From: Pyrenopolyporus hunteri
Taxonomy: Eukaryota; Ascomycota; Sordariomycetes; Xylariales; Hypoxylaceae
NCBI GenBank assembly: GCA_902806595.1
Contig: CADCXC010000011.1
Span: forward strand, 1 to 64,000
Length of the DNA: 64,000 nucleotides
Direction: 5' to 3'
Shown piece after piece: positions 24,601-37,490 of this stretch. The notes beneath the pieces are model-generated. The model had not been told where the DNA came from and did no database searches. It saw only the letters and a program-made list of their open reading frames with translations. Position 1 is the stretch's first letter. Every line of letters begins with the position of its first letter. Both the position numbers and the translations under genes were made by a program.

Positions 24601-26499
24601 CGAAATAAAGTTTTTTCGTATAATAAAAAAATAAAATATTAATTTTATAACGAAAAATTATTTTTATATTTTTCGAATATATATAAGTAAATATATTATA
24701 ATAAATTAATAACATTATATTAAATTTACGTTTCGTAAAATAATTTTTAATTTTATATATCGATTATAATTAAATAAATTACGTTAATCGAATTAATATT
24801 TAATTAAGTTTATTTATTAATAATAACCTATATTAATTTATTAATAATTAATTAATTTTAATTTTAATACGTTACGTTATATAATAATACGACTTTTTCG
24901 AAATAAACGAATTATTATAAACTTATAATAAAATTTCATTAAATAAAAACGCATTAAATAATTATAAAATATTAATCGATAAAAATATATATAATAAATT
25001 TATCGTAATTTCTTTTAAAACTTTAATTAATTATAATAAACGATTTATATTTTCGAATATTATATTTAAATACTTTATAAATCGTTTTAAATAATAAAAG
25101 ATTTTTAACGTTAAACCCTAAAAGAACATCGAAAATTAAAATTTATATATATATAAATAATATATAATAAAATTAATTTATTTAAATTAAACCATTTTAA
25201 ATAATACGAAATTTTTTACCGATTTTATTTTATAATAAATATATTATATTAATACGAATATTTAAAAAGTAAAAACTTTAATAATTAATATTTTTACGAA
25301 ATAAATATTAATTTACTTTTAATATATTTAAATATATTTTTACTTTTTTTTTTTTAAATATAATTTAATCTACATTTATTTTATTTTTTAACTTATTTTT
25401 TTTAATTAATTTAATAAATATAATAATAATATTTATTTATTATTTTTATAATAATTTATTTATAATATTCGAAAAATTCCACCTATATTTTATCGAAAAT
25501 ATATATTTAAATAATCGTTATTTCGTATAAAAATCTCTACTTTTTATTTAATAATAATTAACGTAATCGTTACTTTTATTACCGTTTACTTTATTATTTC
25601 ACCGTTATTAATATCGTATATCGACGTAAAAAAAAAAAATATATACGTATAAAATAATCTATAAAAAGTATAAATTTATTAAATATAATCCCTATTAACC
25701 TACTCGTTATTTACCGTAACTTCGTTATATTATAAAATTCATTTATATTTATTTTTTTTATTTATTTTATTCACGATAAATATATCGATTACGAATCGAA
25801 ACCGTTTTTTTTTAATCCTACCCCGTTCGAATTAATAAAAAAAAAAAAAAAAAAAACAAATATAATACGAAACGATATTTTAAACAACATTAATAATAAA
25901 TATATAAACGTAAAAATAAAATATAAAAATATTAAATAATTAAATATCGAAAAAAATCGTATAAATTTTTTAAAATATAAACTAAACCTTAATATTATAT
26001 AATTAAACATCGAATAAATTTCCTATTAATATTATATTAATAACGAAAATTTAAAAAAAAAATACTTAAATTAAATTTAAAAAAAAAACGTTATAAATAT
26101 TTACGATTAAAATTTAACTTCGTTTTTCGTAACTTTAAATTTAAACATAATTTAATATTTTTAATTTAAAATACACTTAAATTCGAATATTCGATATAAA
26201 ATTAAATTTTACATTAAAAATATAATTATAATAACTTTATAATCGATTTTAAAATAATTAATAAATTATTTATCGAAATATAATTTTTATATCGTTTTAC
26301 GATCGTATTTTTAAATTAACGTTAATAAAATATATTTAACCCCTTCGAATATTTTAATTAAAAAATTATAAATAATTAATTATAAAATATATATTTACGA
26401 AAAACGACATACTTTAAAAATAAATAAAAAAAAACCATTAATACTTTAATATATATTAAATTTTCGTATTTATATATTATAAATAAATTAATTTTTTTT

Positions 26500-26870
26500 C
26501 GTAAAAACTTTTAATAAATTTATATAAAAAACCTTTTAACTTTTTTCGATTAACGAAAAAAATAACTTTTTATAATAAAAATTAAAATAATAATTCGTTT
26601 CGAAAAAAACCTTTCGTTTATATATTTTATAACTTTATTTTTCGAAATAATAATTAAAACGATAATTTATTTCGAAAAAAACCGTTTTTTCGTACGTTAT
26701 ATAACTTTATTTTATAAAATAACGATTAAAACATTAACTTATTTAAAAAAAAATCTTTTATTCGTATATTTAATAACTTTATTTTTCGAAATAACGACCG
26801 AAATAACGATTCGTTTAAAAAAAAATCACTTATTTATATATTTTATAACTATATTTTTTTATTACGATTA
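26500..26870. repeat. ~71-bp imperfect tandem repeat
   Basis: The block ATAACTTTATTTTTCGAAATAA recurs about every 67-74 bp (near 26,562, 26,629, 26,701, 26,772 and 26,846). Each copy is followed by AAAACGATAATTYRTTTCG-like and AAAAAACC-like segments. A spacing near 72 bp would be compatible with a former 24-residue coding repeat, but no protein can be recognised. Confidence 0.55.
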
Positions 26871-29140
26871 ATATAAATTATAATAAAATAATTAAAATAA
26901 TCGAAAAAACTACTTTAATTTAAATATTATACCGTTAATTCGTTAAAAACGTTATTAATTTTTCTTATAAAAATTAAAAATTAATTTTTATCGAATAACT
27001 TTATTTTTTTACTATAAAATAAAAAAATATTTTACGATATAACTTCGTTTCGATAATAAAATATAACAATAAATATAACCGTATTATTTTATTTTTTTTT
27101 TTTAATATTAAAATTATTATTAACGTTAATATCGAAAAATATTTCGTTTATTACTTTTATAATAATTTATCGAATATTTAATTTTATTAACTTTATAAAA
27201 AAAAAAAAATTTATTTTTAACGAATTATTTTTTTTATTAAATAACCATTTCGTTAAAAAATAAACAAATAAAAATTTAAATTAATAAAAAAAAAATACGA
27301 TTAAAAAAAATTAATAATACGAACGAAAAATTAATTTAAAATTATTATAAATAATTCGTTATAATTTAATAATATTTAATCGACGATAATTAATATTAAG
27401 AAATTAATTACTTTTTATAATAATTAAAGTTATATTAAATTAACGTCGATTAAAAAATAAAATTTAATTATATCGATTACGAAAATTACCCCGTTTAATA
27501 AACGATATAATACGTTTATACGAAATGTTAAAACGTTAAATCGATTTAAAATAATCGAAAATAACTTTTTTATATATCGAAATTACTTTTAAATCGATTA
27601 ATAATAACCGTTTTAAACTTATTATCGACGATTTTAAATCAATTATTAACGATTATTTTAAAATCGTCGATAATAATTATTTTAACACCGTTAATAACGA
27701 TTATTATAAAACTATTATAAAATTTTTTCGTAAATTACTTATAATCGATTATTTTTCGTAATATAATATAATTATTAAAAAACGAAAAATTAATAATACG
27801 TTAATTAAACCGATCGATTTATTTAATAAAAACCGTTTTAAAACTTATAAATATAATATTTATTAACGGTTAAAATCGCACGAAATTAAATATTATAAAA
27901 AATTAACATTTAAAAAATAAATAAAACCGCGATTTTAATTATAATTTAATTATATAAAATAATAATAAATTATAATTATTATTATTATATAATAAAATTA
28001 AAAATTTAATAATAATATATAAAATAATCGATTTTAAATATATTAAAATTTCTTTTAATAATTAATACGTATATATTTAAATTTATATAAAATTTTAAAA
28101 TTATTCGATATATATTAATATTAACATTATACCTTAATATTTATTATAACGATAATAACGATAAATATAACTTTATTAATTAACTTTATTATTTTACGTA
28201 ATAAAAAATTAAACTATAAAATTATAAACTATATATATTTATTAATAAAATAAATATTATAATATTATACGTTTATTTTATAAAATTAATTAATCGATAA
28301 TAAATTTAAAAATAATTTCGCCGCTTTATTTAATACGGGTAAAAATTTAAAAACTAAAAATAAATTATATCGATATTATTAAAAAAAAAAAAAAACTAAA
28401 ATATAATTTTTTTTAATTACGACTTTATATAAAAAAAATAAATAACGAAACCGTTTCGTATATCGTTATCGATAATTTAATAAAATTAAATAAATGTATA
28501 ATAATATAACGCTATATTTATATTTATATTAAATTTTACGATTTATAATATTTATAAATATTTAAAATTTAAACATTAAAATAAAACTTTAATTTAAATT
28601 TAAGTTAATAATATTAATTTAATATATTAATTCGCCGATTAAACGTAATTTATTTTTTAAAAATAATTTAAATAAACTTTATTATAATTTTATTTTATTT
28701 ATATTTATTTTTATTAATTTTATAAATATTACGTTTTTTATTTATAAATATAATCGTATTTTTCGTAAATAATTATTATTTTTATAAACGTATATTAACT
28801 ACTTTTATTATACGTAAAATCCGTTTTTACCGTATCGTCGTAATTTTAAAAATATTTAAATTTAAAATTTTTAATACGTCGTTATAATCGAAATTTAAAA
28901 AAAAAAATAAATATATTATATATTTAAATTTAATTAATAATTTCTTTATTAATTATTCTTTTAATATCGTTTAAAAATTTATTTTTAAAATCGACGATAA
29001 TTTAATTAATTCGAATAAATCGAAATAATTCGAATTTATTATCTCTAATAATTATATAATTATTAAAAAACCTTATTAAAAAATTAACGTCGTTACTATT
29101 AAATTAAATTAATATTAAAACTTTTAAAAAATTTAATATA

Positions 29141-29373
29141 ATATAAAAATAAAAAAAATAAAGTAAAATAGAAAAAGGTAAAAAAAAATAAAAAAAAATA
29201 AAAAAAAGTAAAAAAAAATAAGAAAAAATAAAAAAAAAATAAAAAAAAGTAAGGAAAGATAAAACAAAATAGGGAAAAATAAGGAAAAATAAAAAAAAAT
29301 AAAAAAAAAGTAAAGAAAAATAAAAAAAAATAAGGAAAAATAAAAGAAAATAAGGAGAAATAAAAAAAAATAA
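29141..29373 (+). repeat. Polypurine ~10-bp tandem tract (AAAAAAAATA/AAGGAAAAATA)
   Basis: Over 230 bp made only of A, G and T, with units of about ten bases. G occurs at the same unit positions in some copies and A in others, as expected if an original AAGGAAAAATA array had its minus-strand cytosines mutated unevenly. No C occurs on the plus strand. Confidence 0.7.
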
Positions 29374-29390
29374 TTTACGAAACTTTTAAA

Positions 29391-29478
29391 CGAATTTTTA
29401 AAAAATCGAATCGAATATCGACTCGAATTTCGAATTCGTTAAACCGAATTTCGAATTTATTAAATTAAATTTCGAATA
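29391..29478. repeat. ~20-bp tandem repeat, left part, interrupted by the foldback element
   Basis: Units resembling TTCGAATTTATTAAATCGAA repeat here and resume at 30,300-30,395 on the other side of the foldback element, so that element inserted into this array. Confidence 0.55.
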
Positions 29479-29480
29479 TA

Positions 29481-30299
29481 AGTCAACTTACCGTTACTCG
29501 CACCACCCTAGTAAGGACCACGCGTTTCCCATACAAAATCGCCAATTTCGCATATTCGTAATTAATTAGGAAAAATAGATATAAATAAACGATTTTCAAA
29601 TTAATAATCTATAATATATCGAAATAACGTATAAAAATTTTCATAAAATTATAAAATTATTTATAGGGTAAAAAATAAAGAAATAATTGCGTTAACATTT
29701 TTCCATATAAAATACTAATAAAACTGTTAACGTTTATAATTCTACGAATATTACGTAATAATTTTTAATTTTAATTTTATATTTATATATTAAAATATAA
29801 ATATATATAACGTTTAAAAAATAAATAATAATATTTTATTTAAATTAATTATAAAAATATCTTTAATTTTTTTATTTTTTTATATTAAATTTTAATTTTT
29901 TTAAGAAATATTTTTATATTTTATTTTATATTTAATTTAAAAAAAATAATATTTATATTATTTTAACCTATTTATATATATGTTTTTTTATATATAAATA
30001 TAAAATTAAAATTAAAAATTATTACGTAATATTCGTAGAATTATAAACGTTAACAGTTTTACTAGTATTTTATATGGAAAAATGTTAACGCAATTATTTC
30101 TTTATTTTTTACCCTATAAATAATTTTATAATTTTATGAAAATTTTTATACGTTATTTCGATATATTATAAATTATTAATTTGAAAATCGTTTATTTATA
30201 TCTATTTTTCTTAATTAATTACGAATATGCGAAATTAGCGATTTTATATGGGAAACGCGTGGTCCCTACTAAGGTGATGCGAGTAACGGTGGGTTAACT
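29481..30299. mobile_element. 819-bp foldback (MITE-like) element with TA target duplication
   Basis: Two arms of about 305 bp (29,481-29,789 and 29,990-30,299) are near-perfect reverse complements around a ~200-bp AT-rich centre. The tips read AGTCAACTTACCGTTACTCG on the left and, reverse complemented, AGTTAACCCACCGTTACTCG on the right. TA flanks both ends (29,479-29,480 and 30,300-30,301), suggesting a Tc1/mariner-type non-autonomous element. It has no coding capacity. Unlike its surroundings it keeps many non-CpG cytosines and guanines, so it arrived after most of the hypermutation or escaped it because it is short. The few arm-to-arm differences are almost all C/T or G/A transitions. Confidence 0.85.
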
Positions 30300-30395
30300 T
30301 ATTAAATCGAATTTCGAACGTATCGAATCGAACTTTAAATTTATCGAATCGAATTTTAAAATTATTAAATTAAATCTTAAATTTATTTATACGAT
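30300..30395. repeat. ~20-bp tandem repeat, right part
   Basis: Continuation of the TTCGAATTTATTAAATCGAA-type array seen at 29,391-29,478, on the far side of the foldback element. Confidence 0.5.
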
Positions 30396-31467
30396 TTTTT
30401 AAATTAATAAAATAAATTTTAATATTATTTAACCGTATATTAATATTAATAATGTTAATTTCGAATGTATTAACGTAAATTTTAAAATAAAAAAATTATT
30501 TTATTTTAAATTTATTATAAAACGTTAAATATTTTTTACTTTTAATTAAAAATTAAAACGTTCGTTATTTTAAATAATTTATAAATAATTTTAATTATAT
30601 ATTTAATAATAATAATAATAATTAAACTAAAAATTTAATTACGCGATAAAATTTATATTAATTAAAATAAAAATTAAAAATTAAAAATAAAATAAAAAAT
30701 AAATAATAAAAAAAAAACGATATTTAAATAATTAAAAGTAAAATATAGTTAAAAAAATAAAATGTTTTAAAAAAAATTTTATTACGTAAAAAACGAGCCT
30801 TAACGTATTTTATTACAAATAATATAAATACTTCGTAATTATATTATTAAAAAATTAATATTCGATTAAATTTCCCTTCGATATAATTAATTAATAATAT
30901 TTATTTTTACTTTAATTTTAAAATAATAATTTATAGTAAAAATTTAATTACGATTAAATACGGTTATAAATTTCGAAAATATTAATTTTACGCGTAATAA
31001 ATAATACGAATTAATTTTTAATTTATAATAAATAACGTATAAATATTATTTTATATAAAATTATATATAAAAATATAAAAGTCGAAAATAAAAATATCGT
31101 ATATATTAAACGTTTTATATAATAAAAATTTATTTTTCGATTTTTTATCGACGATTATTATTATATCGATTTTTTATTTATAATCGTTATTATATCGATT
31201 TTATATATAATTATTTTTAAATTAATTTAAATTATAAATTTAACACGAATCGGATTTTAAAAATTAAAATATCGTTACGTTAATAATATAAAAAAAAAAA
31301 AATTAAAACGCGATTCGAAAAATCGAAACGAAATTATATTTCGAATTTCGTTATTAATTTTTTAATAAAATTAAATTATCGTATAATATTATAACGATTT
31401 TATACGTCGAATTTTATAAATTTTTTTCGATAATAATTTTAAATATTATTAAAAAAAATTAAAATTC

Positions 31468-32150
31468 GGTGAATAATATATCGTAGAATTAATAAATAAT
31501 ATATCGTAAAATTAATAAATAACGTATCGTAAAATTAATAGATAACGTATCGTAAAATTAATAAATAACGTATTATAAATTTAATAAATAATATATTATA
31601 AATTTAATAAATAACGTATTATAAATTTAATAAATAATATATTATAAATTTAACGGATAATATATTATAAATTTAACGAATAATTTTTTATAAATTTAAT
31701 AAATAACATTTTATAAATTAAAAAAATAATATATTATAGATTTAATAAATAACTTTTTATAAGTTCGATAAATATTATATTATAAATTTAATAAATAACA
31801 TTTTATTAATTTAATAAATAATTTTTTATAAATTTAATAAATATTATATTATATGTAAATTTTATAAATAACTTTTTATAAATTTAATAAATAATATATT
31901 AAAATTTAATAAATAAAATATTATAATTTAATAAACGGGTTTTTATAATTTTAATAAATAAAAATTATAATTTAATTAATAAAATATTATAAATTTAATA
32001 AATAACGTATTAAAATTTAATAAATAAAATATTATAATTTAATAAATAAATTTTTATAATTTTAATAAATAAATAAAAATTATAATTTAATTAATAAAAT
32101 ATTATAGATTTAATAAATAATATATCGTAAATTTAACGTATTAATAAAAG
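31468..32150 (+). repeat. 23-bp AT minisatellite, about 29 copies
   Basis: Units of AATAAATAAYRTATTATAAATTT with a measured spacing of 23 bp in the regular part (starts at 31,560, 31,583 and 31,606). The unit becomes more irregular (about 20-24 bp) toward the 3' end. Early copies carry CGTAAAATT where later copies have TATAAATTT, i.e. CpG-to-TpA drift along the array. Confidence 0.75.
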
Positions 32151-35011
32151 TTAAATAATTAAGTTATTATTATATATAATTCGTAATAAATACGTGGGAT
32201 TTTTAATTATTATTTTTATAAAAATAATCGCTTTTATTTATTTTTAATAAGTAAATATATAAATATTAAAAAATAAATTATTAAAGTTTATTTTTAAATA
32301 TTATTATATTACGCGATCGTTTAACGGTAATATTATAAAAATAACCGATAACGTAATACGAAATAATTTCGCCGCTTTATTTTAATATTTATAAAATTTT
32401 TAAAACTACGGTTTAATATATTATTTTTTATTTTTAACTTTTAAATTTTTAACTTATAAATTTAAATAAAATAATATATTTATATTAAAAATATTACGAG
32501 ATAATATTATAAATAATAATTATATAAAAGTTATTTATAATTAATATTTCTTTATTTTTTATATGTATATTATATATATTTTATAATATAAAAAGTTACG
32601 AAATGTAAATTTAATAAATAAATATATAAATAAATAAAAAAAAAATAATAAAATTTAATTTATCGTTTTTTTAATTTATTTAATTTTTTATAAAAAAAAT
32701 TTAATCGATTTTATATATATTTAAATAAAAAAAATTTTATTTTTATTATAATGTTACGCGTTAATTTAACCCTATTAAATTAATAACGAAATGCGAAAAA
32801 ACGATTTCGCCGTTAATTACGTTTTTATAAAACCGCGGGTTTTCGAATTATATTATTTTTTTTTTTTATTTATTTTCGAAAAAAAATACTTCGTTTAAAA
32901 ACGATTAAATCGAATATTTTAAAACTACCGTCGAAATAAACTTTTTATCGAAAAAAAAAATATTATATTTTTAATATAAATATATTTAATCGATTTTATA
33001 ATATTACGTAATTAATTATTTAACCGTTTTATTAATATATTATAACGTATTATATCGATAATTTTTAAATTTAATAATTTTATTAATATATATAAATAAT
33101 AATAATTTAAAATATCTATATCGAAAAATCGATTATATATATCGTCGTTCGTTTAATATTTAAAAACGACGGTATATATAAAATTAAATCGTTTCGAATT
33201 ACTTTAAAATAATATAATAATACATTTTAAATCGTTAATTATTTTTTTAAATCGACGTAATACGCGATTTTATATAATAAAAAAATTATTTAACGAAATA
33301 TTTCGATATATAATACTTTAAAAATATATATAATTTAACATTTTTAACGTGTCGTAAAATAAATGTAAACGCGTATATATTCGAATTCGAAAATTTATCA
33401 TCGAAAATTATACGTATTAACGGGAAAAAAAAGTTTCGAAAATATACGAAATTATCGATATAATTATATAAACGGTTTATAAATTTCGTTATTATTCGAA
33501 ATTTTTCGATTATATTTTTAAAACTTTTATAAAATTAAAATATATAAATCGTCGTATTATAATAATTTTATTACGTATTATTATTAATAATATTTTAAAG
33601 TTATTATTTTTAATAAAAATAATTTTTATAATAATAATTTCGTTAATATTTACTCGTATATTCGTTTTAATAAAATTATACGTTTTTATTTTAAATATTT
33701 TATAATAAAAAACGTAATCGTTAATATAATATTAATTAATATAAAAAATAATATTTAATTTAAAATTCGAAAATATATTATTAAAATTAATTCGAAAAAT
33801 TATATTATTTCGATATATAACGAAATAATTTTTATCTATTTTTTTAAAAATAAACTTTAATATTAAATTTAAATCTTTAAAACGTATTCGATTTATTATA
33901 TAACGAAAAATAATATTTTCGTTCGTTTTTAAAATCGTATTAATACCGTTTACTTCGTAAATTATATATATAAACGAATATTTATTAAATATAATATTTA
34001 ATATAAATTACTTAAAATTAAAGTAAAATTTAATTAAAATTATACGTATCGATATTTTTATAAATTCGATTTTTATTAAAATATTTACATTTTTATATAA
34101 ACGTTTCGATATACTTTATTTAATCGTTTATTTAATATTAAACCCGTTAAATTTTTAAATAATATTTAAATAAAAAAAAAATATTTTTTCGAATTTATAA
34201 CGTTTTTTATATCGATTATTTCGATATAATTTACGAAAACGACGTAATAAAAACTACCTTTTTTTTAAATTTATTAATTTATAAAATTTATAATTTTACT
34301 TATAAATTTACGAATTAATTAATTACCTTCGATTATTATTAAAAACTTAATAAAAATAATTAAAATATTTACTTTTATTATCGATTTAATTCGTAAATTA
34401 TCGTAATTATATAAAATACTTCGTTTATTAACTATTTTAAATTAAATAAATAAAAATATCTAATTAATATACCTTAAAAATAAATATATTTAATAAAAAA
34501 AAATTTTAAAAATATTAAATAAAAGAAAATAATAATTATAAAATTCCGTTTATAAATAATAAAAAAATTTATTTTTTTTATTAAATTATAATTTAATTAT
34601 TTTAATATTTAAATTTATTAAATTTAAAATAAAAATATATTTAATAAAATTTCTTATACGTTTTAATTAAATAAAATAATTAATTTTACCATATATTTAT
34701 AATAAAAAATATTATTATTAAAAAACGATAAAATTATTTTTTACCTCGTTTTTAATTAATAATAATACGAGCGAATTTTTAAAATTATAAAAAAAAAAAA
34801 AAATTTAAATCGTAATTCGAAAGTCGTAATTTATATATATATAAAAAATAAAATAAAAAAACCGTTTAAAAGTTTATTATTTATTATTTAATAATATTAA
34901 ATAATTATACTTTTATATAAATAAAATAAAACGACGAAATTATTTTACATTATATTTTAAATTATTTTATATCGTAAAACGACCGTATAATACTTTAATA
35001 ATTTTTTTAAT

Positions 35012-35195
35012 ATATATTTTTTATTACGATTTAATATAATAATTTAACTTTATTAAATAATTAATATTTAAACGTCGAACGATTTTATCGTCGACGTATT
35101 TATATAAACTACGATTTTTCGATACGTATTTTAATTTTTTTTTTTTTTATAATATTAATAAAATTAAATTATCGTTTATTATATAATACGTAATA
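35012..35195 (+). repeat. Inverted-repeat element, copy 4 (forward)
   Basis: Left arm beginning ATTACGATTTAATATAATAA, then AACTTTATTAAATAATTAATA, a TATATAAACTACGATTTTTCG segment, poly-T, and the core TATAATATTAATAAAATTAA. The right arm is absent or too degraded to see. Confidence 0.45.
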
Positions 35196-37324
35196 TTATT
35201 TTTATATTATTTTACCTTTTAATATTATATTTCGAATATTTTTATATAAATTATAAATTACTTTATATAATATAATAAATAATAAAATATTTTTTATATT
35301 TTATTAATAAATTAAATAAATATTTATTTTTTCGTATTATAAAATTTATATTATTAAAAATAAATTTAAGTAGTTTATTTTTTTATTTAAATAAATAATA
35401 ACATTATAATATAAAATATTATTATTTAATTAATATTATAATAATAAATAATTTTTATTATATAAATTTTATAATATATATTTATAGGAAAACTTTAATC
35501 GTAACTTTCGTATTTATTTTTTTATTAAACTTTTTTATATTTTTTAATCGATCGAAATATCGAAATTAAAATAATAATTAACATTTTATTATAATCGTTT
35601 ATATAATTTACTTATTAATTATAATTTTAAATTTACTTTTATTATAACGTTCGAAATTAATTAATACCTTAATTTATAAACTTAAAAAAAAATATTTCGT
35701 TAAATAAATAAAATTATTAAAAAAACCCCCGAAAATAATATTAATAATAAAAAAAAAAACTATAATATTTAACGTTTATTTTTTTTAACGTTATTAATTT
35801 TTTTTATAAAAAAAATTAATTTAAAAAATATCTTCGAATTATTAAAAATATAAAAAACGTTTAATTTTCGCCGTTTCGTCGTTAAAATAACTTAATTAAG
35901 TTATAAATAAAAATTATATAAATTTAAATTTATAAACATTAAATTTAATAAATTAAATATTCGTTTAAACGAAAAAAAACGTAAAAAATCGTTTTATATA
36001 ATAAATAAATATTTTATATTTAATTTAAAAAATTAATAATTAAACGAATTTAAATTTAATAATTAAAATTAAATAAATTTTCGTAAACGATTATTCGTTT
36101 TTATTCGTTTAAATTCGACGTTAATTAAAAAACATTTTCGTTATTCGTTTTTAAATTTAATAATTACGTTAATTATTTCGTTAACCGTTTTATCGAATAT
36201 ACGTATACGCGTACATATTTTATTTTTTCGTTATTAACGTCGTTATTTATTTTAACGTTAACATCGCATATAAACTTTTTTTTAACATTTAATATCCCGT
36301 TAAATAATCCGCATTTTAACGGGTCGAATAATAAAATAAACGCGTTAATTAAAGGGATAAAAAAATAAAAATTCGAATTTTTAAAAATTCGATTAAAACG
36401 GTAAATTTCGTCGTTTAAAGTTAATTATTAAATAATAATATATTAATAACGTTTATTTTACTTCGATTATATAAAATAATTTTAAATAAAAATAAAAAAA
36501 AACGATAAAAAATATTTATAAATAAAAATAAATCGTTAAATATAAATATATAATTAATAATTTAATAAAATAATTTATTAATTATACGTTTATATTTATT
36601 TCGACGATTTATTTCCATTTATAAATTAATATATTTTCGATTACGATTATTTTTTTTATTAAATTTAAAAAAGGTTTTATTTATAATATTATATAAAAAT
36701 TATACGTTATTTTTTTTATCGTTTTTATTATTTTTTTTTTATTATATAAAAATATAAAATTTATTAATCGACGATTCGATAATTTAAATTAACCGTATAT
36801 TATAATATTATTTATTAATATTAAACTTAATAATTTTATCGTATATTTTTAATTCGTAATTTTTCGAAACGAAGCGATAATTTTTCGTAATATAATTTAA
36901 AAAAAATCGCTATAAAAAATTAATATTAATATATTATTAAATCCTTTATTAAAATATTTATATATGTTAAATATTAAAGATTAAACGTTAATAATTTAAC
37001 TATTCGTTAAAAGGAAAAAAAATCGATATAATTATATAAACTTAATAACGTTTAAAACTTTTTATATATTATATTTATTTTTAAAAAATTATTCGAAATT
37101 AACCGAAAAGTTAAACGTTGATTTTATTTTAAATATAATATCGATACGAAAAATTTTAAACATTTAACGTTTATTTCTATATACATTATAATTATTAATT
37201 ATTTTTTTAAAATAAAATAAAATATATTATTAATAAAATTAAACGATTTAATTATCGGTTTTATTTTCGATATCGAAATATTTTAAACGAATAATATCGA
37301 TTTATAAAATAAAAAATCGCTAAT

Positions 37325-37490
37325 ATAATTTATAATATTAAAAATTAAAAATTAAATTTTATTAATATTATAAAAAAAAAAAAATTAAATAATAATTTTA
37401 TATATAAATTTTAACGGTACATTTAATTATAACTTTAATATCGATTATTTAATAAAATTAAATTAATTACATCGAATCGTAATAATCGCG
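37325..37490 (-). repeat. Inverted-repeat element, copy 5 (reverse)
   Basis: Reverse-complement core (TTAAATTTTATTAATATTATA then poly-A) followed by the arm TTTTATATATAAATTTTAACGG ... ATATCGATTATTTAATAAAATT. It matches the copy at 47,617 apart from transitions. Confidence 0.5.

Noticed and set aside
25789..26010. 73-codon minus-strand frame in the AT block
   Set aside because: Composed almost only of Phe, Ile, Leu and Tyr codons as expected from A/T-only sequence.
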